In this document: positions 16,055 through 24,390 of the stretch, piece by piece
Layout: each line of letters opens with the position of its first letter
Position numbering within the stretch: position 1 is the stretch's first letter
Assembly: GCA_051656645.1 (NCBI GenBank)
Contig: JBOGCH010000013.1
Coordinates: 1-64,000, forward strand
Source: JBOGCH01 sp051656645
Lineage (GTDB): Bacteria > Bacteroidota > Bacteroidia > Bacteroidales > Marinifilaceae
Length of the DNA stretch: 64,000 nucleotides
Direction: 5' to 3'
Made by a program: the position numbers and the translations under genes
The notes under the pieces: model-generated
Seen by the model: only the letters and a program-made list of their open reading frames with translations
The model's database searches: none
Told to the model about the DNA's origin: nothing

Positions 16055-17935
16055 TTATCTTCCCATTAATATTAAAAGTACATTAATATCAGCTGGAGAA
16101 ACACCACTTATTCTTGATGCTTGTCCAATGGTTCTAGGTTGTATTTTACTCAACTTTTGTCTCGCCTCTATAGATAGATTTTGAATCTCACTATAATTAA
16201 ACTTACCTGTTATTACTAAATTTTCAAGTCTGTTTAATTTATCCGCAAGCAAGCGTTCGCGTTCAATATAGCCAGAATATTTAATCATTATCTCTGCAGC
16301 TTCAATGATCTCCTCTCTAAAAGCATTCTGCGCAATAAACTCCTGTAGTTTTGGTAAAGCCGATAAAATATTATTTATAGTTACCTGCGGACGTGTTACA
16401 ATATCAACAAGCTTCATTCCTTGTTTCATTGGCGTTGATCCCAACTCAACCAATCTATCGCTTAACTCATCAGCACGTACACTATATTCTTTTATATATT
16501 CTATAAGCGTATCACGTTGCTTAACTTTGCTTTCCAATAACTCTAGTCGTTCATCACTAGCTAAACCAATCTTATGCCCTGTTGGCGTCAAACGCATATC
16601 AGCATCATCTTGTCTCAACAGTATCCTATATTCAGCTCGAGAGGTAAACATACGGTATGGTTCATCCACACCTTTAGTTACCAAATCATCTATTAAAACA
16701 CCAATATAGGCCTGGTCACGTCCCAATATTAAACCATCATCGCCTTTAATTGACAATACAGCATTAATTCCGGCCATAAGTCCTTGAGCAGCAGCCTCTT
16801 CGTACCCTGTAGTACCATTAATTTGACCAGCAAAGTACAATCCGCTCACAAGTTTAGTTTCTAACGTATGATGCAACTGGGTTGGTGGAAAAAAGTCATA
16901 TTCAATAGCATATCCCGGTCTGTATATTCTTATATTTTCAAAACCCTCTATCTCACGCAACGCACGTAGCTGAACCTCCCAAGGTAATGATGAAGAGAAT
17001 CCGTTCAGATAAAACTCTGAAGTAGTCTCCCCCTCCGGCTCAAGAAAGAGGTGATGCATATTTTTATCTGCAAACGTATCGAGCTTTGTTTCGATACTTG
17101 GACAGTAACGTGGACCAATACTCTTAATAGTTCCATTAAATAAAGGACTATCCTCAAATCCCTCTCTTAGTATGTCATGAACAGTACTATTCGTATAAGC
17201 CATGTAACAAGGACGCTTCTGCAACCCGTTATCGTAGTTAATATTTAGATAAGAGAACTGATGGAAATCGTTATCTCCATCCTGAATAGTCAGTTTACTA
17301 TAATCTATAGATCTTCCGTCAATACGCACAGGGGTACCTGTTTTCATTCGTCCAATCTCAAAACCTAGATCAATTAATTGTTTGGATATTCCGTAGGTAG
17401 CAGGCTCAGCAACACGTCCACCTTCAAAGCTATGACGTCCTATATGCATTAATCCGTTCATAAAGGTTCCATTGGTCAACACAACTTTTTTAGCTCCAAA
17501 AACAGCGCCTATGGACGTCTTAACACCTTTAACTGTACCATCCTCTACAACTAACTCAACGGCATCATCCTGCCACATATCCAAATTATCCGTATGCTCG
17601 AGGATATCACGCCATTTCATTGAAAATTTCATACGATCACATTGTGACCGTGGACTCCACATTGCAGGTCCCTTGGATAAGTTGAGCATTCTAAACTGAA
17701 TAGAAGCAGCATCGGTTACAATACCAGTCATACCACCTAGCGCATCTATCTCTCTGACAATCTGCCCCTTAGCAATTCCACCAATAGCAGGATTACACGA
17801 CATTTGCGCTATCTTATTCATATCCAGTGTAATGAGAAGCGTATTGCCCCCCATTTTTGCAGCTGCGCATGCAGCTTCACATCCGGCATGCCCCGCTCCT
17901 ACCACAATTACATCATAATCCGGAAGAATATTCAT
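16055..17935 (-). CDS. mnmG: tRNA uridine-5-carboxymethylaminomethyl synthesis enzyme MnmG (GidA)
   Basis: This FAD enzyme works with MnmE to modify the wobble uridine (cmnm5U34) of several tRNAs. The N-terminal FAD-binding Rossmann motif reads VIVVGAGHAGCEAACAAA. Other family marks are MSCNPAIGGIAKGQIVREID, the GTFMNGLMHIG block, YEEAAAQGLMAGINA, and the C-terminal helical domain for MnmE/tRNA contact ending QASRISGVSPADINVLLILMGR. I use the ATG at 17935 (MNILPDYDVIVVGAG). The ten-codon extension to 17965 would overlap ybeY and begins with a non-family sequence. The start overlaps the ybeY stop as TAATG. A perfect parS lies just after the stop codon. Confidence 0.97.
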   Translation of the reverse strand: MNILPDYDVIVVGAGHAGCEAACAAAKMGGNTLLITLDMNKIAQMSCNPAIGGIAKGQIVREIDALGGMTGIVTDAASIQFRMLNLSKGPAMWSPRSQCDRMKFSMKWRDILEHTDNLDMWQDDAVELVVEDGTVKGVKTSIGAVFGAKKVVLTNGTFMNGLMHIGRHSFEGGRVAEPATYGISKQLIDLGFEIGRMKTGTPVRIDGRSIDYSKLTIQDGDNDFHQFSYLNINYDNGLQKRPCYMAYTNSTVHDILREGFEDSPLFNGTIKSIGPRYCPSIETKLDTFADKNMHHLFLEPEGETTSEFYLNGFSSSLPWEVQLRALREIEGFENIRIYRPGYAIEYDFFPPTQLHHTLETKLVSGLYFAGQINGTTGYEEAAAQGLMAGINAVLSIKGDDGLILGRDQAYIGVLIDDLVTKGVDEPYRMFTSRAEYRILLRQDDADMRLTPTGHKIGLASDERLELLESKVKQRDTLIEYIKEYSVRADELSDRLVELGSTPMKQGMKLVDIVTRPQVTINNILSALPKLQEFIAQNAFREEIIEAAEIMIKYSGYIERERLLADKLNRLENLVITGKFNYSEIQNLSIEARQKLSKIQPRTIGQASRISGVSPADINVLLILMGR

Positions 17936-18366
17936 TACTCTATCTCCTTTAAAATTTCCAAACATTTATTCTCATTCTCACGCATCACAGCAGCCTCTTC
18001 GTCCGTCTTATCTTTAAAACCGGCCAAATGCAGCACACTGTGCGCCACTACTCTGTGAAACTCCTCCTCAAACGGCACACCAAACTGTTCGGCATTGGAT
18101 GCAACCGTATCTAAACTTATAAAAATATCTCCACACAATAAATTACCAACACAATAATCAAATGTTATTACATCAGTATAATAGTCGTGATCCAAATATT
18201 GTTTGTTTATCTCTAAAATATGATCATCATTACAAAAGATAAAAGACATCTCACCAGCCGTTTTATCATAAGTATCGGCAATCTCGTCAATCCACTCCAC
18301 AACTCTATCTTCAGAGAAAAAGGAAGGAAATTCCACGCCTTCAGTATAAAAAAGAATTTCGCTCAT
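17935..18366 (-). CDS. ybeY: Endoribonuclease YbeY (16S rRNA maturation)
   Basis: The 143-residue zinc-dependent RNase acts in 16S rRNA 3'-end processing and ribosome quality control. The motif region reads HRVVAHSVLHLAGFKDKT. The first two zinc-ligand histidines are present (H-x3-H). The third, normally in GYDH, is replaced by the K-D-K-T form, which I recall as usual in Bacteroidota members. The upstream block YYTDVITFDY is also typical. The gene is translationally coupled to mnmG downstream. A perfect hairpin lies in the 161-nt gap upstream. Confidence 0.92.
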   Translation of the reverse strand: MSEILFYTEGVEFPSFFSEDRVVEWIDEIADTYDKTAGEMSFIFCNDDHILEINKQYLDHDYYTDVITFDYCVGNLLCGDIFISLDTVASNAEQFGVPFEEEFHRVVAHSVLHLAGFKDKTDEEAAVMRENENKCLEILKEIE

Positions 18367-18439
18367 TTTGATTGAATATTAAATCTTTAGACTACAAAGA
18401 TACAGATAATTATTGATTTCTAAAACTATCCATAAGCAT

Positions 18440-18477
18440 GTAGCGCGCTATGCGGTATTAACCACATAGCGCGCTAC
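18440..18477. repeat. Perfect GC-rich inverted repeat between the ATPase gene and ybeY
   Basis: GTAGCGCGCTATG (18440-18452) pairs perfectly with CATAGCGCGCTAC (18465-18477), extended inward by GGT/ACC. It is unusually GC-rich for its surroundings and has no T-run on either strand. GCGCGC stretches are rare in this window. Confidence 0.8.
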
Positions 18478-18527
18478 AGCAAAAATTTGTTATTTGCAAA
18501 ATTAAAAAAGTAATAAAACTATAATCC

Positions 18528-18926
18528 TTACAAATTATAACTCAATATTACTTTTGCACCGTTATTCTCAAACGATAAACTATCACTTAATGTTTTCATT
18601 AAAAACAAACCTCTCCCGGCCTCTTTAATTACATTTTCAGGCAATGTTGGATTTTCAATTGCTTCAAAGTCAAAACCCTCTCCTTCATCTTCAACGCTTA
18701 CATTGAGTTGTTCTTCCTCCTTCCACGCACTGATTGTAATCTTCTTACTCGGATCCTTTTTATTGCCATACAACAAAGCATTATTTACAGCCTCAATCAC
18801 TGACAAAGTAAAAGCGCCATATCGCTCATCTGCAATGTTGTAATTAACTACAAGTTCGTCAATAAAACGTTCCGCACGTGACAATTCTGAAATATCAGAA
18901 TCAAGCACTATTTGTTGCAACTCCAT
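18528..18926 (-). CDS. Anti-sigma-factor-like ATP-binding protein (RsbW/SpoIIAB-type HATPase)
   Basis: The 132-residue stand-alone GHKL ATPase has the N-box as EAVNNALLYGN, the G1 box as DEGEGFD, and the G2 box as EAGRGLFLMKTLSD. These match the HATPase_c_2 class of serine kinases that regulate sigma factors or their antagonists. No partner sigma or anti-anti-sigma gene is adjacent, so its target is unknown. I use the ATG at 18926 because the longer frame opens only with TTG at 18977. Its place between the LytM-like gene and ybeY recurs in Bacteroidota. Confidence 0.85.
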   Translation of the reverse strand: MELQQIVLDSDISELSRAERFIDELVVNYNIADERYGAFTLSVIEAVNNALLYGNKKDPSKKITISAWKEEEQLNVSVEDEGEGFDFEAIENPTLPENVIKEAGRGLFLMKTLSDSLSFENNGAKVILSYNL

Positions 18927-19006
18927 AGAAACAGTATTAATTATATTATATTGTTTTATTTCTACTAATTTAATCAATTATTCATTATAAAAACAGCAGT
19001 ACACTA

Positions 19007-20188
19007 TTATTTTACTAACCATAATTCAGGATTCATCTTGTTAAGATCTTCCCAAACCTGGAAGTTTAATACACTACCTTTATCAACATTATTGGCAATT
19101 TTTCCTATCGTTCCCTTCGTTGCAATCTTATCACCTCGTTTCACGTAAACATCAGATAAATTAGCATAAACAGTCATATAACTACCATGTCTAACCACTA
19201 CAACATTATTCATTTCCGGGGTATAATATATCTCCGAAACCACGCCGTTAAATACCGATCTAACCTCACTATTTTTAGGTGTAGTAATGTTAATACCACT
19301 GTTAATAATTTCTACGCGTTGGTATAAAGGATGTTTCCTAATTCCAAACTTTTCTGATATAATACCTTCAACAACAGGCCAAGGTAGTCTGCCTTTATTC
19401 TTTGCAAAATCTGTTGATATTAACTTTTCTTCAGGAGTAAGTTTGTATTTACCATCCTTACCTCCGGATTTCTTTATTTGAGACTCTATAAGCTTATTTA
19501 GTTGGTCTGCCAGCTTTTTACGTTGTCTCATTTCAGCATCCAACTTTTTCTTTATCTCACTCTCTTTTTTACGCAATTCACTTATCGTACTCTTCTCAGA
19601 TACTTCATCTTTTTCATATTCCTTACGCTGTCTATTAACATTGTTAACAACATTGTTCTTTTCCTTTACTAAAGATGCTAGTTCATTGTTTCTACTCACC
19701 AAGGAGTCGTTCAATCTTGATAAATGAGCCAATTGCTTTACCGAATAAGTATGGGTTTGCTGAATATGTTTAAATCGGTTATAAGCCTGATTAAAATCGT
19801 CCGACGATAATAAAAAAAGTAATGGATTACGCATGCCTTTATTGCGCCATCCATTATAAACTGAAAGATCATACATTGACAATATCGCCGTTTTCTCATC
19901 CTCAAACTTTTTTATTGAGCCGCTATTCTCATTAATACGTTTCTCAAACATTTTTACTTCTGCATTGAGTGTTTGCATATACGTTCGCGAACTCTTTAGC
20001 TTGGCTTGTAACAAATCTAAACGCTCCATTGCCGACGACTGATTATTTTTTGTCTCGCCAAGTAATTTATTTAAAAGCTTAATTTCCTTTTCACTTTTTT
20101 CTTTTTGAGCACGAACCGTATTCACCGTTTGTCCTGCAACAACCGATGACAACATCAACAACCCACCAACTAAAACAATATGTTTCAT
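19007..20188 (-). CDS. EnvC-like periplasmic protein with a degenerate LytM (M23) domain
   Basis: The 393-residue protein has a signal peptide (residues 1-20, ending VVAGQ), a long coiled coil (about 25-235) and a C-terminal M23/LytM fold (about 270-390). The catalytic zinc ligands are missing. The usual HxGxD reads NSGIN, the YxHL position reads YANL, and the HxH strand reads LNFQV. It therefore cannot be a normal endopeptidase. Like EnvC and NlpD, it probably activates cell-wall amidases during division. That role is inferred from architecture. It starts 3 nt after the DUF4292 gene in the same operon. Confidence 0.88.
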   Translation of the reverse strand: MKHIVLVGGLLMLSSVVAGQTVNTVRAQKEKSEKEIKLLNKLLGETKNNQSSAMERLDLLQAKLKSSRTYMQTLNAEVKMFEKRINENSGSIKKFEDEKTAILSMYDLSVYNGWRNKGMRNPLLFLLSSDDFNQAYNRFKHIQQTHTYSVKQLAHLSRLNDSLVSRNNELASLVKEKNNVVNNVNRQRKEYEKDEVSEKSTISELRKKESEIKKKLDAEMRQRKKLADQLNKLIESQIKKSGGKDGKYKLTPEEKLISTDFAKNKGRLPWPVVEGIISEKFGIRKHPLYQRVEIINSGINITTPKNSEVRSVFNGVVSEIYYTPEMNNVVVVRHGSYMTVYANLSDVYVKRGDKIATKGTIGKIANNVDKGSVLNFQVWEDLNKMNPELWLVK

Positions 20189-20191
20189 GCT

Positions 20192-21058
20192 CTATTTAAT
20201 ATCTATTTGCTCATACTTTTGCGGAATTTTCACCGATGGTTTTACCGGAACATTAAACTCCACTCGCTCTATATCTATATCCAAAACAAACTTATTACCT
20301 TCCAAAAATAACGTAGATTTTACATTACTCGGAAAAAGAATATCACCAATCTGTTTAAACATACTGTAATCCACCATTAATCCGTTATTATCCTCATAGT
20401 CCATCACAGACATTTTTAAGGGCTTAAATGAATACGGATCAAAAAGTAATTCCTGTGTTATCAACACATAATCCTTATTCTTACGTCTTTTTTTATATAG
20501 TTTCTTTATTTTCCTATTTATCGAACGCTCTTCCACATTAACCAACTGGTAACCCTGTGGCATAGTATTCAGTTTAAATTTATCCAACTTAGCCTCTGCA
20601 TTACCGCATTGTTCAAGGGTTATGAACTTATTACTCAAAACACGTTCCATACAGTGGTAATCCAATAAAACACCAAATCGCTCTTCTAATCCATTATAAT
20701 CCGACAATATATAGCGCTTATTGTAATAATCAACAATCTTCACACTATCAGGCGTTAGCAACACACGCATCAGCTCAATACCTAAAGGAGCTGTTACAGA
20801 CAATTGTGTAAATTCCCCATGCTTAATACGCATAGAAGCGCTAAAACTTTTTTTCTTATCGTTTACCGTCAAAGACACACCTAGTTTCTTTGCATTAAGA
20901 GTTTCAAAAGCAGATTCGTGCGTTATTACACTATCTGCTAATGCCTTCTTATTAATGTTTGGTAATGAATTATAAACACGTAGTTCTTTATTCGTTCTAC
21001 AAGCAGAAAATGTTCCTGAAATTAATATAAATATTAATATTTTAGTAATTCTATTCAT
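20192..21058 (-). CDS. DUF4292 outer-membrane lipoprotein
   Basis: This 288-residue lipoprotein has a lipobox ending SGTFSAC near residue 20. The body is beta-rich and resembles the LolA/LolB-like fold class assigned to DUF4292 in Bacteroidota; this is recalled from family context rather than from a motif. Visible conserved-looking stretches are SVTAPLGIELMRVLLTPDSVKIVDYYNKRY and FDPYSFKPLKMSVMDY (quoted in short form only). A role in lipoprotein or lipid trafficking is plausible but unproven. Its ATG overlaps the stop of the TPR gene (TAATG), so the two are translationally coupled. Confidence 0.8.
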   Translation of the reverse strand: MNRITKILIFILISGTFSACRTNKELRVYNSLPNINKKALADSVITHESAFETLNAKKLGVSLTVNDKKKSFSASMRIKHGEFTQLSVTAPLGIELMRVLLTPDSVKIVDYYNKRYILSDYNGLEERFGVLLDYHCMERVLSNKFITLEQCGNAEAKLDKFKLNTMPQGYQLVNVEERSINRKIKKLYKKRRKNKDYVLITQELLFDPYSFKPLKMSVMDYEDNNGLMVDYSMFKQIGDILFPSNVKSTLFLEGNKFVLDIDIERVEFNVPVKPSVKIPQKYEQIDIK

Positions 21059-22800
21059 TATTCGGTGATTCCTTTATCTATTTTTATTTTCACGCTGTCA
21101 TCATCTTCCGTACCCAATTCCAACGCTTTAATCCAATTTTTCTTAGCCTCTTCGGGCTTACCGCTTTTATACAATATATCTCCGTAATGATCAAATAATA
21201 CTCCCGATGGCTCTTTTTCCTTTTCAATAGCCAGCTTTATATAAAACAACGCTTGCGAGTAATCCCCTCGTTTATACAACACCCAGGCATAAGTATCTAA
21301 ATAGGTAGCGTTATCTGAATCCGCATCTACAGCTTTAGCACTCATGCGTTCTGCCTTTTCCATATCACCATTATTTAAAGTAAGGAAATAAGCGTAATTG
21401 TTCAAAACAAGTATATTGTTTGGTTCTGCCACCAAAGCCTTATCATACATAGCATATGCCGTGTCCTTTAAGTCTAACTGATAATATGTGTCTCCTAAAT
21501 ACGCATAAAACTGCGATTTCAACATTTTATTATTATTATCAACCAAACCTGCACCCCTTGTTAATAAAGATACTGCTTGCCCATATTCTTTATCCATAGA
21601 TAATTTTAAGGTAGCAAGTAAGTACGGCATAGGTTCATCTGGAAAGAAAGCCATACACTCCATTGCTTTATTATAAAGAGAATCTGTCATGCGCAATTCA
21701 TTATACAGCATCATCAGTTCTTCCCATATTAAATAATTGCTTTGGTCAACACTTAAAATATATTCCAATTCGGCAGTAGCTTCCTGAAATTTACCATCCT
21801 TCTTTAAAAAGTCAGAGTACAACGCTCGCACAGATAAGTTATTTCTGTACTTTGCATTGAGCATATCCATGTACTCATCTAGTTTTTTCTCAGTAACAAA
21901 CACAGTATCACCATTCATAATCAAGTTCAACAAATACTGTACTTTTGTGTCTGCTTCAATATTTTCATTTAAAAACGCAGCTCTTGTGTATTTATCATAT
22001 TCTGCTTCGTTTTTCTTACTTTTATAATAATCAGCTAAATAAAACTGAATCATACCATTTGAAGGGTTCTCTTTCATCAGTTTATTAACAATTTTCAATC
22101 CCTTCTTCTCATCGCCGGTATTAAAATACAATTCAGCCAATAATCCCAAATACTCACTCTTATCGGGATATTGCTTAATTAAACGCGCAAGTTCTTCCGA
22201 AGCTCTTTTCTTATCATTTAAACGCGAATACATTTTTAGCTTCTCCATAGAAACAGGTTCACTGATCCCAAAATTAGCTTCATATCTGTTTAAAACATCA
22301 ATGGCATTATCCCATTGTTCTATATTGGCGTACAAAGATGCTTCCATCAAATAAATATCCTCCTTGTTAGGATACTTAGCTAAAACCTGCGAGTACACAT
22401 TACAAGCCTCAACAATCATTGATTTTTGTCTATAAACATCAGCTAGTAGCAACTTGTACCAAATGTTATTAGGATTTTCTTTAACAGCATCACGCATTAG
22501 TTCCAATGCTGTGTTAGCATCTTTGTTCATTAACAAAATTTGCGCTAACTCATATTTTGCAGCCGAACTCTGAGGAAATAATTTTAAACAATTATCAAAA
22601 AACTGAATAGCATTTTGATAATCGCCCAATAGAGAGCTTCGTACTCCCTCTATAAACATATAGTCAAATTGTAACCGTTGCTCCTCGTTTAAATTTTCAT
22701 AGGCATCCTGTGTTTTTACGTTTTCTACTCGTTTTTGCTGCTTAGCATGACAAAAAAGAGTTCCAAACGCAAAAAAGATGGTAAGTATGTATTTTATCAT
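21058..22800 (-). CDS. Periplasmic tetratricopeptide-repeat protein
   Basis: The 580-residue protein starts with a signal peptide (ILTIFFAFGTLFCHA) and then consists almost entirely of 34-residue helical TPR units. Clear repeats begin near residues 45, 80, 115, 150, 220, 345, 420 and 455 (for example LGDYQNAIQFFDNCLKLFP and YDKALVAEPNNILVLNNYAY). Such proteins scaffold protein complexes. Its constant neighbours (dut, DUF4292, the EnvC-like gene) suggest a part in envelope assembly. It is coupled to the DUF4292 gene by overlapping stop and start, and follows dut by 61 nt. Confidence 0.9.
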   Translation of the reverse strand: MIKYILTIFFAFGTLFCHAKQQKRVENVKTQDAYENLNEEQRLQFDYMFIEGVRSSLLGDYQNAIQFFDNCLKLFPQSSAAKYELAQILLMNKDANTALELMRDAVKENPNNIWYKLLLADVYRQKSMIVEACNVYSQVLAKYPNKEDIYLMEASLYANIEQWDNAIDVLNRYEANFGISEPVSMEKLKMYSRLNDKKRASEELARLIKQYPDKSEYLGLLAELYFNTGDEKKGLKIVNKLMKENPSNGMIQFYLADYYKSKKNEAEYDKYTRAAFLNENIEADTKVQYLLNLIMNGDTVFVTEKKLDEYMDMLNAKYRNNLSVRALYSDFLKKDGKFQEATAELEYILSVDQSNYLIWEELMMLYNELRMTDSLYNKAMECMAFFPDEPMPYLLATLKLSMDKEYGQAVSLLTRGAGLVDNNNKMLKSQFYAYLGDTYYQLDLKDTAYAMYDKALVAEPNNILVLNNYAYFLTLNNGDMEKAERMSAKAVDADSDNATYLDTYAWVLYKRGDYSQALFYIKLAIEKEKEPSGVLFDHYGDILYKSGKPEEAKKNWIKALELGTEDDDSVKIKIDKGITE

Positions 22801-22861
22801 AAAACTTATATTTAGATGTATCTCATTTTAAAATTTAGGAAGCAACGGCTTACTAGGTTCT

Positions 22862-23296
22862 TTATTTTTTACCTGTATGGCCAAATCCGCCTTCGCCACG
22901 CTCACTGGTTCCTAGTTCTTCAACCTCTACCAACTCAGCTTGCTCAACACGGTTAATAACCATTTGACAAATACGATCGCCCGGATGTATCGTTACTTCG
23001 TTATTCGATAAATTAACAAGAATAATGCCAATTTCTCCGCGATAGTCCGCATCTATTGTGCCAGGACTGTTTAGTACGCCTATTCCCTCTTTTAATGCCA
23101 AACCGCTACGTGGACGTATCTGTGCTTCGTATCCTTCCGGAAGTTCAATAAACAATCCTGTAGGAATTAACGTACGTTCCAAAGATTGTAGTTTTACCGG
23201 TTCAGTAATGTTAGCCATTAGGTCCATTCCGGCAGCTCCGGTAGTTTTGTATTCCGGTAGAGGATTATTTGAACGATTTACTACTTTTAATTTCAT
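22862..23296 (-). CDS. dut: Deoxyuridine 5'-triphosphate nucleotidohydrolase
   Basis: dUTPase hydrolyses dUTP to dUMP and pyrophosphate, which keeps uracil out of DNA and supplies dTMP synthesis. All five trimeric dUTPase motifs are present in 144 residues: AAGMDLMANI (I), RPRSGLALKEGI (II), GVLNSPGTIDADYRGEI (III), DRICQMVI (IV) and the glycine-rich C-terminus TSERGEGGFGHTG (V). The length is standard. It heads the leftward gene block that runs to uvrC and borders the candidate origin region. Confidence 0.97.
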   Translation of the reverse strand: MKLKVVNRSNNPLPEYKTTGAAGMDLMANITEPVKLQSLERTLIPTGLFIELPEGYEAQIRPRSGLALKEGIGVLNSPGTIDADYRGEIGIILVNLSNNEVTIHPGDRICQMVINRVEQAELVEVEELGTSERGEGGFGHTGKK

Positions 23297-23379
23297 GGAT
23301 TAATTATTGATTTGTTACACATTATTTTCAGGACATAAAATTAATGTAGAAATGCTTTACTGCAATCACAACCATGATT

Positions 23380-23972
23380 TTCTTTTACACAACTTTCAAC
23401 TATGCTCTTTGTTATTGACATCAATATTATAATAATATATTTTTTAATTATTAAATTAATAGATATGATGTTTATTATAGCCGTTTAATAACCTTTGTAA
23501 CTATTCACAATTTCCTATTGTAATATCCGTTATTAAAATCGAATATTACTGTTTTACACAAGATATTAATAGTGCAACTATCACTAAAAGAGGAGAAAGA
23601 TGTTTATACTAACAAACGTTAGGAATATTGCTAAGAAGTTATTACACCCCCTAAAATCTGTTTGTAACCACTGTTTACTACTATTAAAAACTAATCAATT
23701 AAAAATAATAACTTTCCTTGCATTAATGCATAACAATGATAATGCCACAAGGATATTAAAAATCCAAATTAACTTTTCATTTCCTTTTATAAACTTTTGC
23801 ACATCTCTTTACAGCATACCTAACATCTATTCAGTGTATATTGTTAATTGTTTCAACCATGTCAAGAAAACGTGGATGTATTTTAATTAATTAACTTGTA
23901 ACATCCAGATTATGTGATAATTGTATTTGTGTGTACATATTAATAACATTGTAGTAAACATTGTGCATAACT
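23380..23972. other. Candidate replication origin region (DnaA boxes and AT-rich stretch)
   Basis: The gap 23297-24390 holds no convincing gene. Four sites match the DnaA box TTWTNCACA exactly: TTTTACACA at 23383-23391 and 23552-23560, TTTTGCACA at 23795-23803, and the complement TGTGCATAA at 23962-23970. A near-match CTATTCACA lies at about 23511. Between the first two boxes, 23420-23480 is almost pure A/T and could be the unwinding element. A perfect parS lies about 7.3 kb to the left. No dnaA gene is adjacent, which is common in this phylum. The call is an inference. Confidence 0.5.
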
Positions 23973-24227
23973 GTTGAAAATAACTTTAATGTGCTGTAAT
24001 TAAACGGTATTAGCCTATTAATGGTTATGTTAATAATTGCATAGACTTTTTACTTTCGTGGATGGCGTATTATTGTAAAATAAGTGAGCAGAGTTGCGCA
24101 GAATGGAGGTAGTAAATGGGGTAAGGTAATTTACTGGACTCGTATATGGTCTATTTAGGAAAGGGGGTGTATCTGTCCCTTAATTCCACATGATATGGCC
24201 ATATGCCCACGTGTATTGTATATACGG

Positions 24228-24331
24228 CTATTAATTAAAACTACGGTTAATTAATAGCAAATATCTCTTTTCTATATCCCCTAGCGATATAGATAGGATA
24301 TAGATGGGATATAGAAAGGGTATAGATACCC
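24228..24331. repeat. Palindrome plus 11-nt tandem repeat hairpin (element D)
   Basis: CTATTAATTAA (24228-24238) pairs perfectly with 24247-24257. Immediately after, GATATAGAT-type units begin at 24286, 24297, 24308 and 24319, an exact 11-nt period. TTCTATATCCC (24270-24280) pairs with GGGATATAGAA (24306-24316), and the last unit forms its own palindrome GGGTATAGATACCC (24318-24331). It is intergenic, between the candidate origin and a leftward glycosyltransferase gene, and has the same period as the hairpins at 0.2, 32.9 and 61.9 kb. Confidence 0.8.
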
Positions 24332-24390
24332 AAGACAGGGTGGAGTGTTTATGTGATGGATACTATAATAAATAGCTCATTTTACTGATA

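Noticed and set aside
16305..16709. 134-codon frame antisense to mnmG
   Set aside because: Serine-rich shadow frame inside mnmG.
23600..23890. 96-codon frame inside the gap between dut and the glycosyltransferase gene
   Set aside because: Composition follows the AT-rich background, there is no family-like motif, and DnaA boxes lie within and around it. Treated as non-coding.
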